Notes: a model not told the origin generated them from the sequence alone. DNA of 64,000 nt from Treponema sp. (GCA_022510865.1 JAFLSQ010000007.1:1-64000); one strand, 5' to 3'. Shown: positions 25,607-34,253, counted from the stretch's first letter. Translations and numbers: made by a program.

Positions 25607-27565
25607 TCACTTCGCGCTGCTTTTGTAGTTCGCCTTGATTGAGTCCACAAAAAGTTTGTTCTGATCCCTGCGCTCCGGCACAGAAAACAGCGGCCGGCCG
25701 TCCTCCGCAGAAACCCGCCAGATGTGCATTGGGTTTGTGGAGTATGCGGGGCTTTCGGGATTGTTCAGCCACCAGTCCAGCACCGCGATGAAACACAGCG
25801 TGTATTTGAGCAGGTTCGCGTTCGTTGCCATCGTGCTCGCGCTTCTGTTCTGCGCCCCAAGGAGGATGTCAAGCCGTTTTGAGATGTCATTCGGAACATC
25901 GAATCTGTAGTGCGCCCAAGGATTCTCTATCAGAGTGCACTGGGCGCGTGTCTTCTCGTTCGCGTCGCATTCGTTTATCACAAGCGTCAGGAATTTCCGC
26001 GCAAAGTCGGTTCTGTGGAACAGCGGGCGGTACTTGCTCTCGTTGATTGGCCGCTCCAGCGTCAGCTGCTCGAATTTGAGGCTTGGCAGGAAGTGGTACG
26101 TTGTCTGCCACAAAAGCGCGTTGATTGTCCGCTTTCCCGCGTGCGACTGCTCGAATTCGCTCTGGGCATAAATCGTGTTCACAAGATCGCGCAGGGGGTC
26201 GCAGTAAAGGTGCTCAAAATCCTCCTCGCGGTAAGCCGACCATTCGTCAATGACAGCCTGGATTGACTCCTCGCCTTTTTTAGGCTCCTCGGTCTCTGTG
26301 AAGACGATGTTGCGGCAGCCTTTGAGACAGTTCTCTATTATGTATTGCAGCACCATCGTCACTTGCAGCGGATTTTCCGGCGAGAGCAGGTTGAAGCCGT
26401 CCGCGAATTTGAAAAGCGGCTGGAAGTACGGGTACAAGTCCGGGTGCTCGTCAAGCCTGTCAAATCCTGCCTGCGGGAACATCTGATCCAGAAGCTTAAG
26501 CCCGGTCTCAACCGCAGAGTCCATTATGCCTTTCTTAGGCGGCTCGACTTTCTCCGGCTTCTCCTCTTCCTCCTGCTCGGGCTGCTCTTTTTTCTTTTCG
26601 GGCAGCAGCAAGTCAAACTTGTGCAGGTCAAGGAATTTCAGGATTTCCCCGGCCTTGGCGTTGAAAAAAGTATGATACGGCTCGTAAGTATCACTGCACA
26701 TCCTCATCAGAAGCGGGTACATTTCCTTGATGATTTCCGAGTCAATGAAAAGCCACTCAGAGATTGCCTGCTTCGCGTGGATTGACAGCGAGTCCGGCCG
26801 CGCCTCCGGGTAAGCCGTCATATCCGAATAAATCTCCTTAATCAGCTTGGGGATGCTGTCGCTTCCGTAATAATACAGCGTTATCACATATTTGTAGACA
26901 CTGCGCACGAACGGAATCAGGTCTGCGGTAAGCAGAGCCGGAAAATCGTTCAGGGTGATGTACTCGGTTTTGATTGCCTGCATCGTCCAGCCAGATACCA
27001 TCCGCATGAATTTGAACTTCACCTCGGTCCCGGTGGAGATTTTTGCCTTGTAAGTCGGCGGCGCAACCTGAATCAGCGTTCTTATCACTATGACGAAATT
27101 CTCCATGTGCTCGACCATCTGCTTCATCGTGGTCTTGTAGAATTCCGGCAGGATTCTCTCCGCGCCGTTTTTTTGAAGCGTCCGCACAAAGTTGAAAAGC
27201 CCGTAATTCGGTTTGATTTTGTACTCGTGCGACATCATTACGCGGTCCATCGCGGCGGCGGCCTTCTTGGAGATTTGCGGCAGCTCCTCTCTTTTGCGGC
27301 GTTTCGTTGCGGACATCACGACGTTCCCGCCGGAATTCGCGCCGCCCGCCTTGCCTCCGCCGCCCTGAGCCGGGTTTCGCACGATTGCGCCGCCCCTGCC
27401 AGAAGACGGCGCGGGTGATGCGGATGACCGCTCGTACATGACCTGACCGCCCAGTTTCTTTGCCATTGCCGCGGCATCCTGCGCGCTTATCTCACCGATG
27501 TTCTTTCTTGTCTTGTCCAGCGTGCCCGGCGCCCAGTCCGCGGTTCTTTTTATCTCGTCGCCCAT
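25607..27565 (-). CDS. spirochaete-type hypothetical protein, 652 aa
   Basis: Residues 1-100 are low complexity (Gly, Ser, Ala, Lys). The rest is helical, interrupted by a charged Lys/Glu/Pro linker at about 322-346. No signal peptide or membrane segment. I do not recognise a domain. The start lies one base after the stop of the upstream gene, with GAGGT inside that gene's end, so the two are translationally coupled and probably act together. Confidence 0.85.
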   Translation of the reverse strand: MGDEIKRTADWAPGTLDKTRKNIGEISAQDAAAMAKKLGGQVMYERSSASPAPSSGRGGAIVRNPAQGGGGKAGGANSGGNVVMSATKRRKREELPQISKKAAAAMDRVMMSHEYKIKPNYGLFNFVRTLQKNGAERILPEFYKTTMKQMVEHMENFVIVIRTLIQVAPPTYKAKISTGTEVKFKFMRMVSGWTMQAIKTEYITLNDFPALLTADLIPFVRSVYKYVITLYYYGSDSIPKLIKEIYSDMTAYPEARPDSLSIHAKQAISEWLFIDSEIIKEMYPLLMRMCSDTYEPYHTFFNAKAGEILKFLDLHKFDLLLPEKKKEQPEQEEEEKPEKVEPPKKGIMDSAVETGLKLLDQMFPQAGFDRLDEHPDLYPYFQPLFKFADGFNLLSPENPLQVTMVLQYIIENCLKGCRNIVFTETEEPKKGEESIQAVIDEWSAYREEDFEHLYCDPLRDLVNTIYAQSEFEQSHAGKRTINALLWQTTYHFLPSLKFEQLTLERPINESKYRPLFHRTDFARKFLTLVINECDANEKTRAQCTLIENPWAHYRFDVPNDISKRLDILLGAQNRSASTMATNANLLKYTLCFIAVLDWWLNNPESPAYSTNPMHIWRVSAEDGRPLFSVPERRDQNKLFVDSIKANYKSSAK

Positions 27566-27566
27566 T

Positions 27567-28619
27567 TTACAACCTCAGCAAATTTTTATGGATTATTCCG
27601 GGGAATCCTTTAAGCGTGATTTTCTCGCCGTCTTTTGTAAGAAGAACTCCGTCGAAATGCCCGAAAATATTATCGTCACTTGTGCGCAACGCCACCAGAT
27701 TCAGCGTCTTTGAGTGCCGCGAGGCCGGCATGAACATCAGGTCAATCATGTTCTCTGTGTCCTGAATAATCCACTTGTCGTCCAGCCCGAACGGATGCGT
27801 GATGTAGACCGGCGGCAGGGCGGTAGGCGTTCCGTCAACAAAAAGCGTGTTGTCGTTGTATGTGTCGCAGTCCGCCGCGTCCATGTTCGAGGTTTTGATT
27901 AAGAACACGATTTTTCTCTCTCCCGCAGAGCCAAGCCCGTAAATCATAGTTGTCTTTGAATGAAGCTTGAAGTATGTGCGGTTCAGATACATCAGCGCGA
28001 GGCCCTCCGAATCATCGGTTTTTTCCCTGCTCAGCGCAATGTGCCCGCTGATGCTCATTGAGGCAAGCCACGTTGCGGAGCAGCGCGAGGAGGCCGGGGA
28101 AGGGCAGACGCTCATCACGTCGCAGTGCATGTCATCGCTCATCGGCGAGTAGAAATATCCCTCCGCGTCAGGCCGCGCTCCGTCGCCTTTCATCTTGAAT
28201 GTGAGCGCGTGGTGCTGGTGGACACGTCCCCATGAGATTTTAAGAAACCGTGATTTTCTGTAGCTTGCGCAGATTCCCCTTGTGGTGAGCGTGGGGATGA
28301 ACCGGCGGCGTGGCGGCATTACCATCCTGTACACATATTTTTTGCCAGATTCCCTGCTCCAGAAAATAATCTCCGCAAGTCCTATCAGCTTGAAGTCTAT
28401 GAAAGATGCCTTGCCAATGTATGCGTCCGTGGAAAAAACATAGCTGAGCCTGCCTTTTATGCGCAGGTTGGAGATGATTTGCGGGGCCGGAATTCCGGCG
28501 TAAGGCGCGAACATCCCTTTTATGTCAATTTTTGAAGAAACGCCCGCATACGTGCCGAATTCGGCTTTCCTGTCGCTTATAAGACTCTGGGGCGGTTCCT
28601 TAAAATCGCGGATATACAT
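27567..28619 (-). CDS. hypothetical protein, DUF2804-like C-terminus
   Basis: 350 residues rich in beta strands. The C-terminal part (FGHFDGVLLTKDGEKI and the following glycine) resembles the end of DUF2804 proteins; this is tentative. No signal peptide. ATG at 28619 was chosen because TATAAT (28631-28626) ends six bases before it; the upstream TTG would lie in the promoter. Predicted leaderless mRNA, and first gene of a coupled pair. Confidence 0.8.
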   Translation of the reverse strand: MYIRDFKEPPQSLISDRKAEFGTYAGVSSKIDIKGMFAPYAGIPAPQIISNLRIKGRLSYVFSTDAYIGKASFIDFKLIGLAEIIFWSRESGKKYVYRMVMPPRRRFIPTLTTRGICASYRKSRFLKISWGRVHQHHALTFKMKGDGARPDAEGYFYSPMSDDMHCDVMSVCPSPASSRCSATWLASMSISGHIALSREKTDDSEGLALMYLNRTYFKLHSKTTMIYGLGSAGERKIVFLIKTSNMDAADCDTYNDNTLFVDGTPTALPPVYITHPFGLDDKWIIQDTENMIDLMFMPASRHSKTLNLVALRTSDDNIFGHFDGVLLTKDGEKITLKGFPGIIHKNLLRL

Positions 28620-28625
28620 TCTTAA

Positions 28626-28631
28626 ATTATA
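28626..28631 (-). promoter_or_regulatory. -10 box for leaderless transcript
   Basis: TATAAT on the minus strand, six bases before the ATG at 28619; the -35 region is weak (TTCCAT). Confidence 0.55.
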
Positions 28632-28744
28632 AACTAATGTCCGCAATTATGGAAGTAAGTTTTTATTTTGCGAAAATGCGCGAATGGGCTTATAATAACT
28701 GAAACAAACGAGATTATCCGCTTTATTGCGAGACAGGAGAAACT

Positions 28745-30169
28745 ATGTCTGTAAAATGCTATTCAAGGGGCGCGGCAAGGGAAGTGACCGGCTCCAATCA
28801 CATATTCGAAATTGACGGCAGGATGTTCATGGTCGATTGCGGTGCTTTTCAGGGCAAGCGCGATGAATCCGACAAAAAGAACCGCAGTTTTGACGCGGAG
28901 CATGAGCGGCTGGAGGGCGTGATTCTTACGCACGGCCATCTTGACCACTGCGGGCTTCTTCCGGTTCTGACGCGCCGCGGCTACAAGGGGAACATTTTTG
29001 CCACGCCCGCAACCCGGGACATCGCGAACCTTGTGATGATGGACAGCGCGCGGATTCAGGCGCGTGACGCGGAATTCCTTGCGAAGCAGGCGCGCAAACG
29101 CGGCGAGCGTTTCACATGGACACCCCTTTATGATGAGAATGACTGCGTCGCAGCCGCCAACCAGATAATCTCTCTGTCATACAACCGCAAAATGCTCATT
29201 GCCCCAGATGTTCAGCTGGAATTCTTTGACGCGGGTCACATCCTTGGCTCGGCGTTCGCGAGCATCACAATAAACCCAAATCCCGCAAGCCCGGAAAGAG
29301 AGCTGAGGCTTCTGTACACAGGAGACATAGGGCGCAAGTGCAAGCCAATCATCAGGAATCCGGACACTACCATGAGCGCGCCGGACTACATTTTCCTTGA
29401 GTCAACTTACGGCAACAAACTGCACGATAATCACGAATTCGCGATGAAAGAGCTTGAGCGCATTGTGCGCGATGCCTGCGCCAAAAAGGGCAAAATCATC
29501 ATACCGTCTTTTGCAATCGAGCGCGCCCAGGAGCTTGTCTTTTACCTGCACCTGCTCACAGACATGAAGCGGATTCCCGTGCTGCCAATCTACGTGGACT
29601 CTCCCATGGCAAGCAACGCCACCGCCGTGTTCCGCGTGCACCCAGAATGCTATGACGAGAGCGTGAACGAGGCTTTCTTGAAGCACCACAAGAACCCGTT
29701 CGGATTCAATTCCCTCACTTACACCACAAGCGTGGAGGATTCCAAGGCGCTGAACGACAAGGAAGGGCCTATGATTATCATCTCTGCGGACGGAATGTGC
29801 GAGGCGGGCAGGGTGCTCTATCATCTTGCCAACGAGATTTCAAACCCGCGCAACACCGTGATGATTGTGGGCTACATGGCAGAGAACACCCTCGGCAGGC
29901 GCATTTATGACGGCCAGAAAGAGGTGAAGATTCTTGGCGAGAAATACCGCGTGGAGGCAAAAATCGAGCGGTGCAACGGATTCTCTGCCCATGCCGACTA
30001 CAGCGAGATGATTGAATGGCTGAACGAGATTGACACAAGCCGCCTCCAGAAAATCTTTTTGATTCACGGCGAGAGCGACCAGCAGGAAGGGTTCAGGCGG
30101 CATCTTGCCAAGGCGGGCTACAAAGGCGTGGAGATTGTGGAGCCTGACGCAGAGTACATAATCTCGTAG
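28745..30169 (+). CDS. beta-CASP metallo-beta-lactamase RNase
   Basis: Zinc-dependent nuclease of the CPSF73/YSH1-like group (COG1236). The MBL motif THGHLDHCG lies near residue 61, an acidic GDIG motif follows, and the beta-CASP part contains SADGMCEAGR and GFSAHADYSE. It probably processes or degrades RNA; the substrate is unknown. The 474-residue length is normal for bacterial members. GGAG precedes the ATG. Confidence 0.92.
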   Translation: MSVKCYSRGAAREVTGSNHIFEIDGRMFMVDCGAFQGKRDESDKKNRSFDAEHERLEGVILTHGHLDHCGLLPVLTRRGYKGNIFATPATRDIANLVMMDSARIQARDAEFLAKQARKRGERFTWTPLYDENDCVAAANQIISLSYNRKMLIAPDVQLEFFDAGHILGSAFASITINPNPASPERELRLLYTGDIGRKCKPIIRNPDTTMSAPDYIFLESTYGNKLHDNHEFAMKELERIVRDACAKKGKIIIPSFAIERAQELVFYLHLLTDMKRIPVLPIYVDSPMASNATAVFRVHPECYDESVNEAFLKHHKNPFGFNSLTYTTSVEDSKALNDKEGPMIIISADGMCEAGRVLYHLANEISNPRNTVMIVGYMAENTLGRRIYDGQKEVKILGEKYRVEAKIERCNGFSAHADYSEMIEWLNEIDTSRLQKIFLIHGESDQQEGFRRHLAKAGYKGVEIVEPDAEYIIS

Positions 30170-30284
30170 CGCGGCGGACGGGGAGGGCGCGGATTTCCCC
30201 GCCATTTTTCTGGCATCCGGGCATGGAAACGCCGCCAGACAGTCATTTTTTTATAAAAATTCTAAAAAATCTCAAAAAAAGTAC

Positions 30285-30314
30285 TTGACAAAGTTGATGG
30301 GGGGGGGGTATACT
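30285..30314 (+). promoter_or_regulatory. promoter with G10 tract in the spacer, probably phase-variable
   Basis: TTGACA (30285-30290) and TATACT (30309-30314) are 18 bp apart, and the last ten spacer bases (30299-30308) are all G. Gain or loss of one or two G would move the spacer through 16-20 bp, and so through the optimum of 17. Confidence 0.85.
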
Positions 30315-30346
30315 CTGTTCCCATAATACTTTTTAAAGGAGATATT

Positions 30347-30850
30347 ATGAGAAAATCTGCAAAGGGTTTGATTGCTGCATTGGTTCTGCTTTTTGCGGCT
30401 CCGCTGTCTGCGGGCGATTTTGATTGGTCTCAGTTCTGGTGCAACTACGGTGGCGGAATTGAGAAGGGTGATTTGATTGTCAACATCGATACCGGATTGG
30501 GATTCGGTGGAGGTTTCGGCTGGAATCCTATCATGGTTGACGTGGCTATTGCACTGCCTATCTGGAAGCTGCCGTTCACTTTTGGTGGATATGCTACAAT
30601 TAACCCGTTCGGAGGCTTTGGACTGACTGTCGGAGGAGAGGCTGCCTATCACGTAATGCTTCCGCCGGAGCATCTTGATGTGTATGCTATATTCAGAATT
30701 GGAGCGTTGCTTTGGTTCGGCGATCCGTTTTGGGGCAGACCTGACTGGGGTACGGCACTTGGCGCAACATGGTACTTCACAGACCTCATTGGTGTGAACC
30801 TTGAGATTGGTTATCCAGCGTTGAAAGCCGGACTTTCTTTGAAGTTCTAA
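30347..30850 (+). CDS. small predicted outer-membrane beta-barrel protein
   Basis: 167 residues. The signal peptide ends near PLSAG (22-23). The mature part is rich in Gly and aromatic residues in alternating-strand patterns (FGGGFGWNP, FTFGGYATINPFGGFG) and ends in LSLKF. A terminal Phe after alternating hydrophobic residues is the outer-membrane beta-signal. AAAGGAG lies seven bases before the ATG. The gene is alone between the poly-G promoter and a strong terminator. I do not recognise the family. Confidence 0.82.
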   Translation: MRKSAKGLIAALVLLFAAPLSAGDFDWSQFWCNYGGGIEKGDLIVNIDTGLGFGGGFGWNPIMVDVAIALPIWKLPFTFGGYATINPFGGFGLTVGGEAAYHVMLPPEHLDVYAIFRIGALLWFGDPFWGRPDWGTALGATWYFTDLIGVNLEIGYPALKAGLSLKF

Positions 30851-30884
30851 ACAAAAAGTATTCTGAAACCTAATAAAAACCTTG

Positions 30885-30917
30885 CAGGGGAAAACGTTGT
30901 TTTCCCCTGTTTGTTTT
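30885..30917 (+). terminator. terminator of the poly-G-controlled gene
   Basis: CAGGGGAAAAC-GTT-GTTTTCCCCTG followed by TTTGTTTT. Confidence 0.9.
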
Positions 30918-31010
30918 AACGCAATAGTACTCACGGCATGAAAATCCGCGTGGTGTGCGCTAGATGTGGTGTAAAAACTGCGGATGGAATGCGCAGAAAA
31001 ACAAAAATGC

Positions 31011-31039
31011 TTGATAATCCCGTTGCATTGTATTATTAT
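31011..31039 (+). promoter_or_regulatory. pflB promoter and long leader
   Basis: TTGATA (31011-31016), 17-bp spacer, TATTAT (31034-31039). The leader of about 120 bases carries AATCATAAAGGAGT twice, ahead of the AAGAGG used by pflB. Otherwise 30918-31166 holds nothing recognised. Confidence 0.65.
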
Positions 31040-31166
31040 TTAAGTAGTCCGGTACGGAAAGTTTTTCCAATCCGCACAGAAATCATAAAGGAGTTTTGCG
31101 CGGAAATCGGCAGATAAATATCCGCGGGAATCATAAAGGAGTCCCAAGGAAAAAGAGGTTTTATAT

Positions 31167-33464
31167 ATGAGTTTAAGACCAGAATGGGAAGGATTCAATC
31201 CTGACGGTTTATGGACAAGCGAAGTTAACGTTCGCGATTTTATTCAGGCAAACTACACGCAGTATGATGGTGACTCATCATTCCTTGCCGGCCCCACAAA
31301 AGCCACAGACAAGCTTTTTGAGGAGCTTCAGAAATTACAGAAAGCAGAGCACAATAAGAAGTCCGTCGGTCTTGACGGAAAAGAGAGGTCGGGTGTCCTG
31401 GAGCTTGACACCGACGTTGTAACAGGACTTACTTCTCATCCTGCCGGATACATCTGCCCGGAAGGAAAGGAGCTTGAGCAGGTTGTGGGATTGCAGACCG
31501 ACAAGCCGCTCAAAAGGGCGTTCATGCCGTTCGGCGGAATCAAGATGGCCGAGCAGTCATGCGAGATGTACGGCTACAAGCCCAGCGCAGAGCTTCATAA
31601 AATTTTCACAGAGTACCACAAGACGCACTCAGACGCTGTCTTTGACGTTTATACCCCGGAAATCCGCAAGGCGCGCAAGGCGCACATTCTGACCGGATTG
31701 CCCGATACTTACGGCCGCGGACGAATCGTCGGCGACTACAGGCGCGTCGCGCTTTACGGAATTGACTATCTCATCGAGCAGAAAGAGATGGACAGGGCGA
31801 ACTGCGGCAACGGCACAATGACAGAGGACATCATCCGCCTGCGCGAGGAGATTGCCGAGCAGATTAAGGCTCTTAAAGGCATGAAGGCTATGGCCGCGCT
31901 TTACGGCTATGACATCTCAAAGCCCGCCACAAACGCAAAAGAGGCGTTCCAGTGGCTCTACTTCGGCTATCTTGCGGCAATCAAGACGCAGAACGGCGCG
32001 GCAATGTCTGTGGGACGAATCTCCACGTTCCTTGACTGCTACATCGAGCGTGACCTTAAGAAAGGCATTCTTACAGAAGAGAAGGCGCAGGAGCTTGTTG
32101 ACCACATCGTGATGAAGTTCCGCATGGTGCGCTTCGCGCGAATCGAGTCCTACAATCAGCTCTTCTCCGGCGACCCAATCTGGGCTACGCTTGAGGTTGC
32201 GGGTCTTGGTCAGGACGGCCGCTCGCAGGTCACAAAGAACGACTTCCGCTTCCTGCACACACTGGAGAACATGGGGCCGTCTCCCGAGCCGAACATCACG
32301 GTGCTTTACTCAAAGAGACTGCCGGAGAATTTCCGCCGCTATGCCGCGAAAATCTCAATAGACACATCATCAATCCAGTATGAGAACGACGATGTCATGC
32401 GCCCAATCTGGGGTGACGACTACTCAATCTGCTGCTGTGTCTCCGCCACCCAGACAGGAAAAGAGATGCAGTTCTTCGGTGCGCGCGCGAACCTTGCGAA
32501 GGCCCTTCTCTACGCAATCAACGGCGGAAAGGACGAGGGTGCGGGTCTTACCCCCTACGCGCAGGTTGGCCCGGAGCTTCAGCCAATCACATCAGATTAC
32601 CTTGACTATGACGAGGTTATGAGAAAGTACGATGTGATGCTTGACTGGCTTGCCGACTTGTATGTGAACACATTGAACGCAATCCATTATATGCACGACA
32701 AGTACTACTATGAGGCGGCGGAGCTTGCCCTGATTGACACGGACGTGCGCCGCACGTTCGCGACGGGCATTGCGGGATTCAGCCACGTAGTTGATTCGCT
32801 TTCTGCAATCAAGTATGCCAAGGTCAAGGTTATCCGCGATGATCACGGCCTTGCGTGCGACTTCAAGCCCGAGGGCGATTTCCCGCGCTATGGTCAGGAC
32901 GATGACCGCGCAGATGAGATTGCGGTCTGGCTGCTCAAGACTTTCCTTGCAAAGATTAAGAAGCACCCGACATACCGCAACGCCGAGCCTACAACATCAA
33001 TCCTCACAATCACATCGAACGTTGTGTACGGAAAGGCGACCGGCGCGCTTCCTAACGGACGACCGGCTCACGCTCCGTTCTCACCGGGAGCGTCTCCGTC
33101 TTACGGCGCAGAGACAAAGGGATTGGTCAAGTCCTTGAACTCCGTTGCGAAAGTTCCGTACAAATATTCACTGGACGGAATCTCCAACACGCAGACAATC
33201 AACCCGGCGGCTCTGGGGCACGACGAGAGCGAGCGCGTCTCCAACCTTGTGAGCGTGATGGACGGCTATTTCTCCAAGGGTGCGCATCACCTGAACGTGA
33301 ACGTGTTCGGTGTTGAGAAGCTCAAGGATTGCCAGGCTCATCCCGAAAAACCGGAGTACGCGAACTTCACGGTGCGCGTTTCCGGCTATGCGGTGCGCTT
33401 CATCAACCTTACAAAAGAGCAGCAGGATGACGTTATAGCGCGAACCTGCCACGCAAGCCTCTAG
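31167..33464 (+). CDS. pflB: formate C-acetyltransferase (pyruvate formate-lyase)
   Basis: Glycyl-radical enzyme that cleaves pyruvate plus CoA to acetyl-CoA and formate under anaerobic conditions. The adjacent catalytic cysteines lie near residue 420 in DYSICCCVS, and the radical glycine is in RVSGYAVRF near residue 739. The 765-residue length fits true PFL rather than diol dehydratases. AAGAGG precedes the ATG. The activating enzyme is not next to it. A strong terminator follows. Confidence 0.96.
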   Translation: MSLRPEWEGFNPDGLWTSEVNVRDFIQANYTQYDGDSSFLAGPTKATDKLFEELQKLQKAEHNKKSVGLDGKERSGVLELDTDVVTGLTSHPAGYICPEGKELEQVVGLQTDKPLKRAFMPFGGIKMAEQSCEMYGYKPSAELHKIFTEYHKTHSDAVFDVYTPEIRKARKAHILTGLPDTYGRGRIVGDYRRVALYGIDYLIEQKEMDRANCGNGTMTEDIIRLREEIAEQIKALKGMKAMAALYGYDISKPATNAKEAFQWLYFGYLAAIKTQNGAAMSVGRISTFLDCYIERDLKKGILTEEKAQELVDHIVMKFRMVRFARIESYNQLFSGDPIWATLEVAGLGQDGRSQVTKNDFRFLHTLENMGPSPEPNITVLYSKRLPENFRRYAAKISIDTSSIQYENDDVMRPIWGDDYSICCCVSATQTGKEMQFFGARANLAKALLYAINGGKDEGAGLTPYAQVGPELQPITSDYLDYDEVMRKYDVMLDWLADLYVNTLNAIHYMHDKYYYEAAELALIDTDVRRTFATGIAGFSHVVDSLSAIKYAKVKVIRDDHGLACDFKPEGDFPRYGQDDDRADEIAVWLLKTFLAKIKKHPTYRNAEPTTSILTITSNVVYGKATGALPNGRPAHAPFSPGASPSYGAETKGLVKSLNSVAKVPYKYSLDGISNTQTINPAALGHDESERVSNLVSVMDGYFSKGAHHLNVNVFGVEKLKDCQAHPEKPEYANFTVRVSGYAVRFINLTKEQQDDVIARTCHASL

Positions 33465-33485
33465 TAAGCAACCGGCAGTAAAAAA

Positions 33486-33515
33486 ACTCCCTGCGTCAGC
33501 AGGGAGTTTTTTTTT
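33486..33515 (+). terminator. pflB terminator
   Basis: ACTCCCTGC-GTCA-GCAGGGAGT followed by nine T. Confidence 0.95.
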
Positions 33516-33551
33516 GCGGGGGCGCAGTGTGCGCTCACGGGCATTTTGCCC

Positions 33552-33580
33552 TTGCATAATTTACGTATATATTGTATAGT
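33552..33580 (+). promoter_or_regulatory. toxin-1 promoter
   Basis: TTGCAT (33552-33557), 17-bp spacer, TATAGT (33575-33580). The segment TATATTGTATAGTGGA is repeated at the toxin-2 promoter. Confidence 0.8.
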
Positions 33581-33611
33581 GGAATAGCACCACAGCAGCA
33601 GGTAGGCTGAA

Positions 33612-33634
33612 CCTCCGAATAAAACATTTGGAGG
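33612..33634 (+). promoter_or_regulatory. leader hairpin sequestering the toxin-1 ribosome-binding site
   Basis: CCTCCGAAT (33612-33620) pairs with ATTTGGAGG (33626-33634), burying the GGAGG that precedes the GTG at 33641. Confidence 0.75.
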
Positions 33635-33640
33635 CCTGAT

Positions 33641-33760
33641 GTGAAAGGATACGAAAGCGCAATGCTTCTTTGTGCGCTCGTGACGGCAATCGTCGCGGTC
33701 GCATCGTTTGTTCTTGAAGTAATCAAGGCACTCGCAAAAAAAGACAGAAAAAGCAAGTAG
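33641..33760 (+). CDS. type I toxin-like membrane peptide, 39 aa (locus 1)
   Basis: GTG start with GGAGG six bases upstream. The peptide has MKGYESAML, then a hydrophobic helix (about residues 8-27) and a basic tail ending DRKSK. The Y-E-x-x-M start, single helix and charged tail match the Fst/TxpA and holin-like toxin group of type I toxin-antitoxin systems. It has its own promoter, a leader hairpin that masks the ribosome-binding site, and a convergent promoter downstream. Membrane damage on overexpression is inferred from the family. Confidence 0.75.
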   Translation: MKGYESAMLLCALVTAIVAVASFVLEVIKALAKKDRKSK

Positions 33761-33761
33761 A

Positions 33762-33854
33762 TAAAAAGAAAGCCTACACCGAGCAGTAACTTCGTGTAGG
33801 CTTTTTCTAAAAGCTCAACGGAGGTTCAGCCACGCTGCTGTGGTGCTCTCCTTG
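33762..33854 (-). ncRNA. predicted antisense antitoxin RNA (locus 1)
   Basis: A minus-strand promoter (33888-33861) predicts an RNA of about 93 bases starting near 33854 and ending at the bidirectional terminator. It overlaps the toxin mRNA 3' end. Its 5' part repeats the toxin leader words AGCACCACAGCAGC and GGCTGAACCTCCG. Confidence 0.65.
33769..33806. terminator. bidirectional terminator shared by toxin-1 mRNA and its antisense RNA
   Basis: AAAGCCTACAC and GTGTAGGCTTT form an 11-bp stem with T-rich tails on both strands. Confidence 0.88.
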
Positions 33855-33860
33855 TCTTTA

Positions 33861-33888
33861 AGTATACCACATCTGTTAAGAATGTCAA
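33861..33888 (-). promoter_or_regulatory. antisense RNA promoter (locus 1)
   Basis: TTGACA (33888-33883), 16-bp spacer, TATACT (33866-33861) on the minus strand. Confidence 0.82.
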
Positions 33889-33909
33889 GCGAACTGGCGC
33901 GTTCCGCTC

Positions 33910-33938
33910 TTGCAAAATTACCACATATATTGTATAGT
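33910..33938 (+). promoter_or_regulatory. toxin-2 promoter
   Basis: TTGCAA (33910-33915), 17-bp spacer, TATAGT (33933-33938). Confidence 0.82.
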
Positions 33939-33966
33939 GGAGTTGCACCCGTGACTAGGACGGATT

Positions 33967-34013
33967 GCCTCCTTGCTCGACCGGCGCAATGCCGGATTAC
34001 CGAAAAAGGAGGC
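33967..34013 (+). promoter_or_regulatory. leader hairpin sequestering the toxin-2 ribosome-binding site
   Basis: GCCTCCTT (33967-33974) is complementary to AAGGAGGC (34006-34013); the loop contains a nested CCGGC/GCCGG hairpin (33981-33995). Confidence 0.78.
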
Positions 34014-34018
34014 TTGCT

Positions 34019-34120
34019 GTGAGTCTGTATGAGATTCTTATGGTGGCACTTGCCGTCATTCGCATTGTCTACGACATACTTAGCGACCTTCTCCGCAGAT
34101 GGAAAAAAGGAAGCGAGTAA
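34019..34120 (+). CDS. type I toxin-like membrane peptide, 33 aa (locus 2)
   Basis: GTG start with AAGGAGG six bases upstream. The sequence opens MSLYEILMV, continues as one amphipathic to hydrophobic helix and ends in a basic tail (LLRRWKKGSE). It shares Y-E-x-x-M at the same position with the locus-1 peptide and resembles putative holin-like toxins. The helix is shorter and interrupted by Arg and Asp, so membrane insertion is less certain than for locus 1. Promoter, masked ribosome-binding site and convergent antisense promoter all repeat. Confidence 0.75.
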   Translation: MSLYEILMVALAVIRIVYDILSDLLRRWKKGSE

Positions 34121-34156
34121 AAAAACAGCCCGTCCTGTCTTGACCACAGAACGGGC
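34120..34156 (-). terminator. terminator of the locus-2 antisense RNA
   Basis: An 11-bp stem (34128-34138/34146-34156, one G-T pair) with the T-run only on the minus strand; no equally good plus-strand terminator was found for toxin 2. Confidence 0.8.
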
Positions 34157-34219
34157 AAAGGCTTGAGTAATCAAGCAAACCGTATATGAGGCAATCCGCT
34201 TGGGAGCGGGTGCATCTTT
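34120..34219 (-). ncRNA. predicted antisense antitoxin RNA (locus 2)
   Basis: From the promoter at 34253-34226 an RNA of about 100 bases would begin near 34219. It ends at GCCCGTTCTGT-GGTCAAG-ACAGGACGGGC plus a T-run. It carries TGCACCCG and CGGATTGCCTC, both also in the toxin-2 leader. Confidence 0.65.
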
Positions 34220-34225
34220 CTTCTG

Positions 34226-34253
34226 ACTATAGCACATTCCACGTAAATGTCAA
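34226..34253 (-). promoter_or_regulatory. antisense RNA promoter (locus 2)
   Basis: TTGACA (34253-34248), 16-bp spacer, TATAGT (34231-34226). Confidence 0.83.

Noticed and set aside
31087-31170. 24-codon upstream frame overlapping the pflB start (TTG start, ATGA overlap)
   Set aside because: The AAAGGAG is only two bases from the TTG, too close for initiation, and the peptide is featureless.
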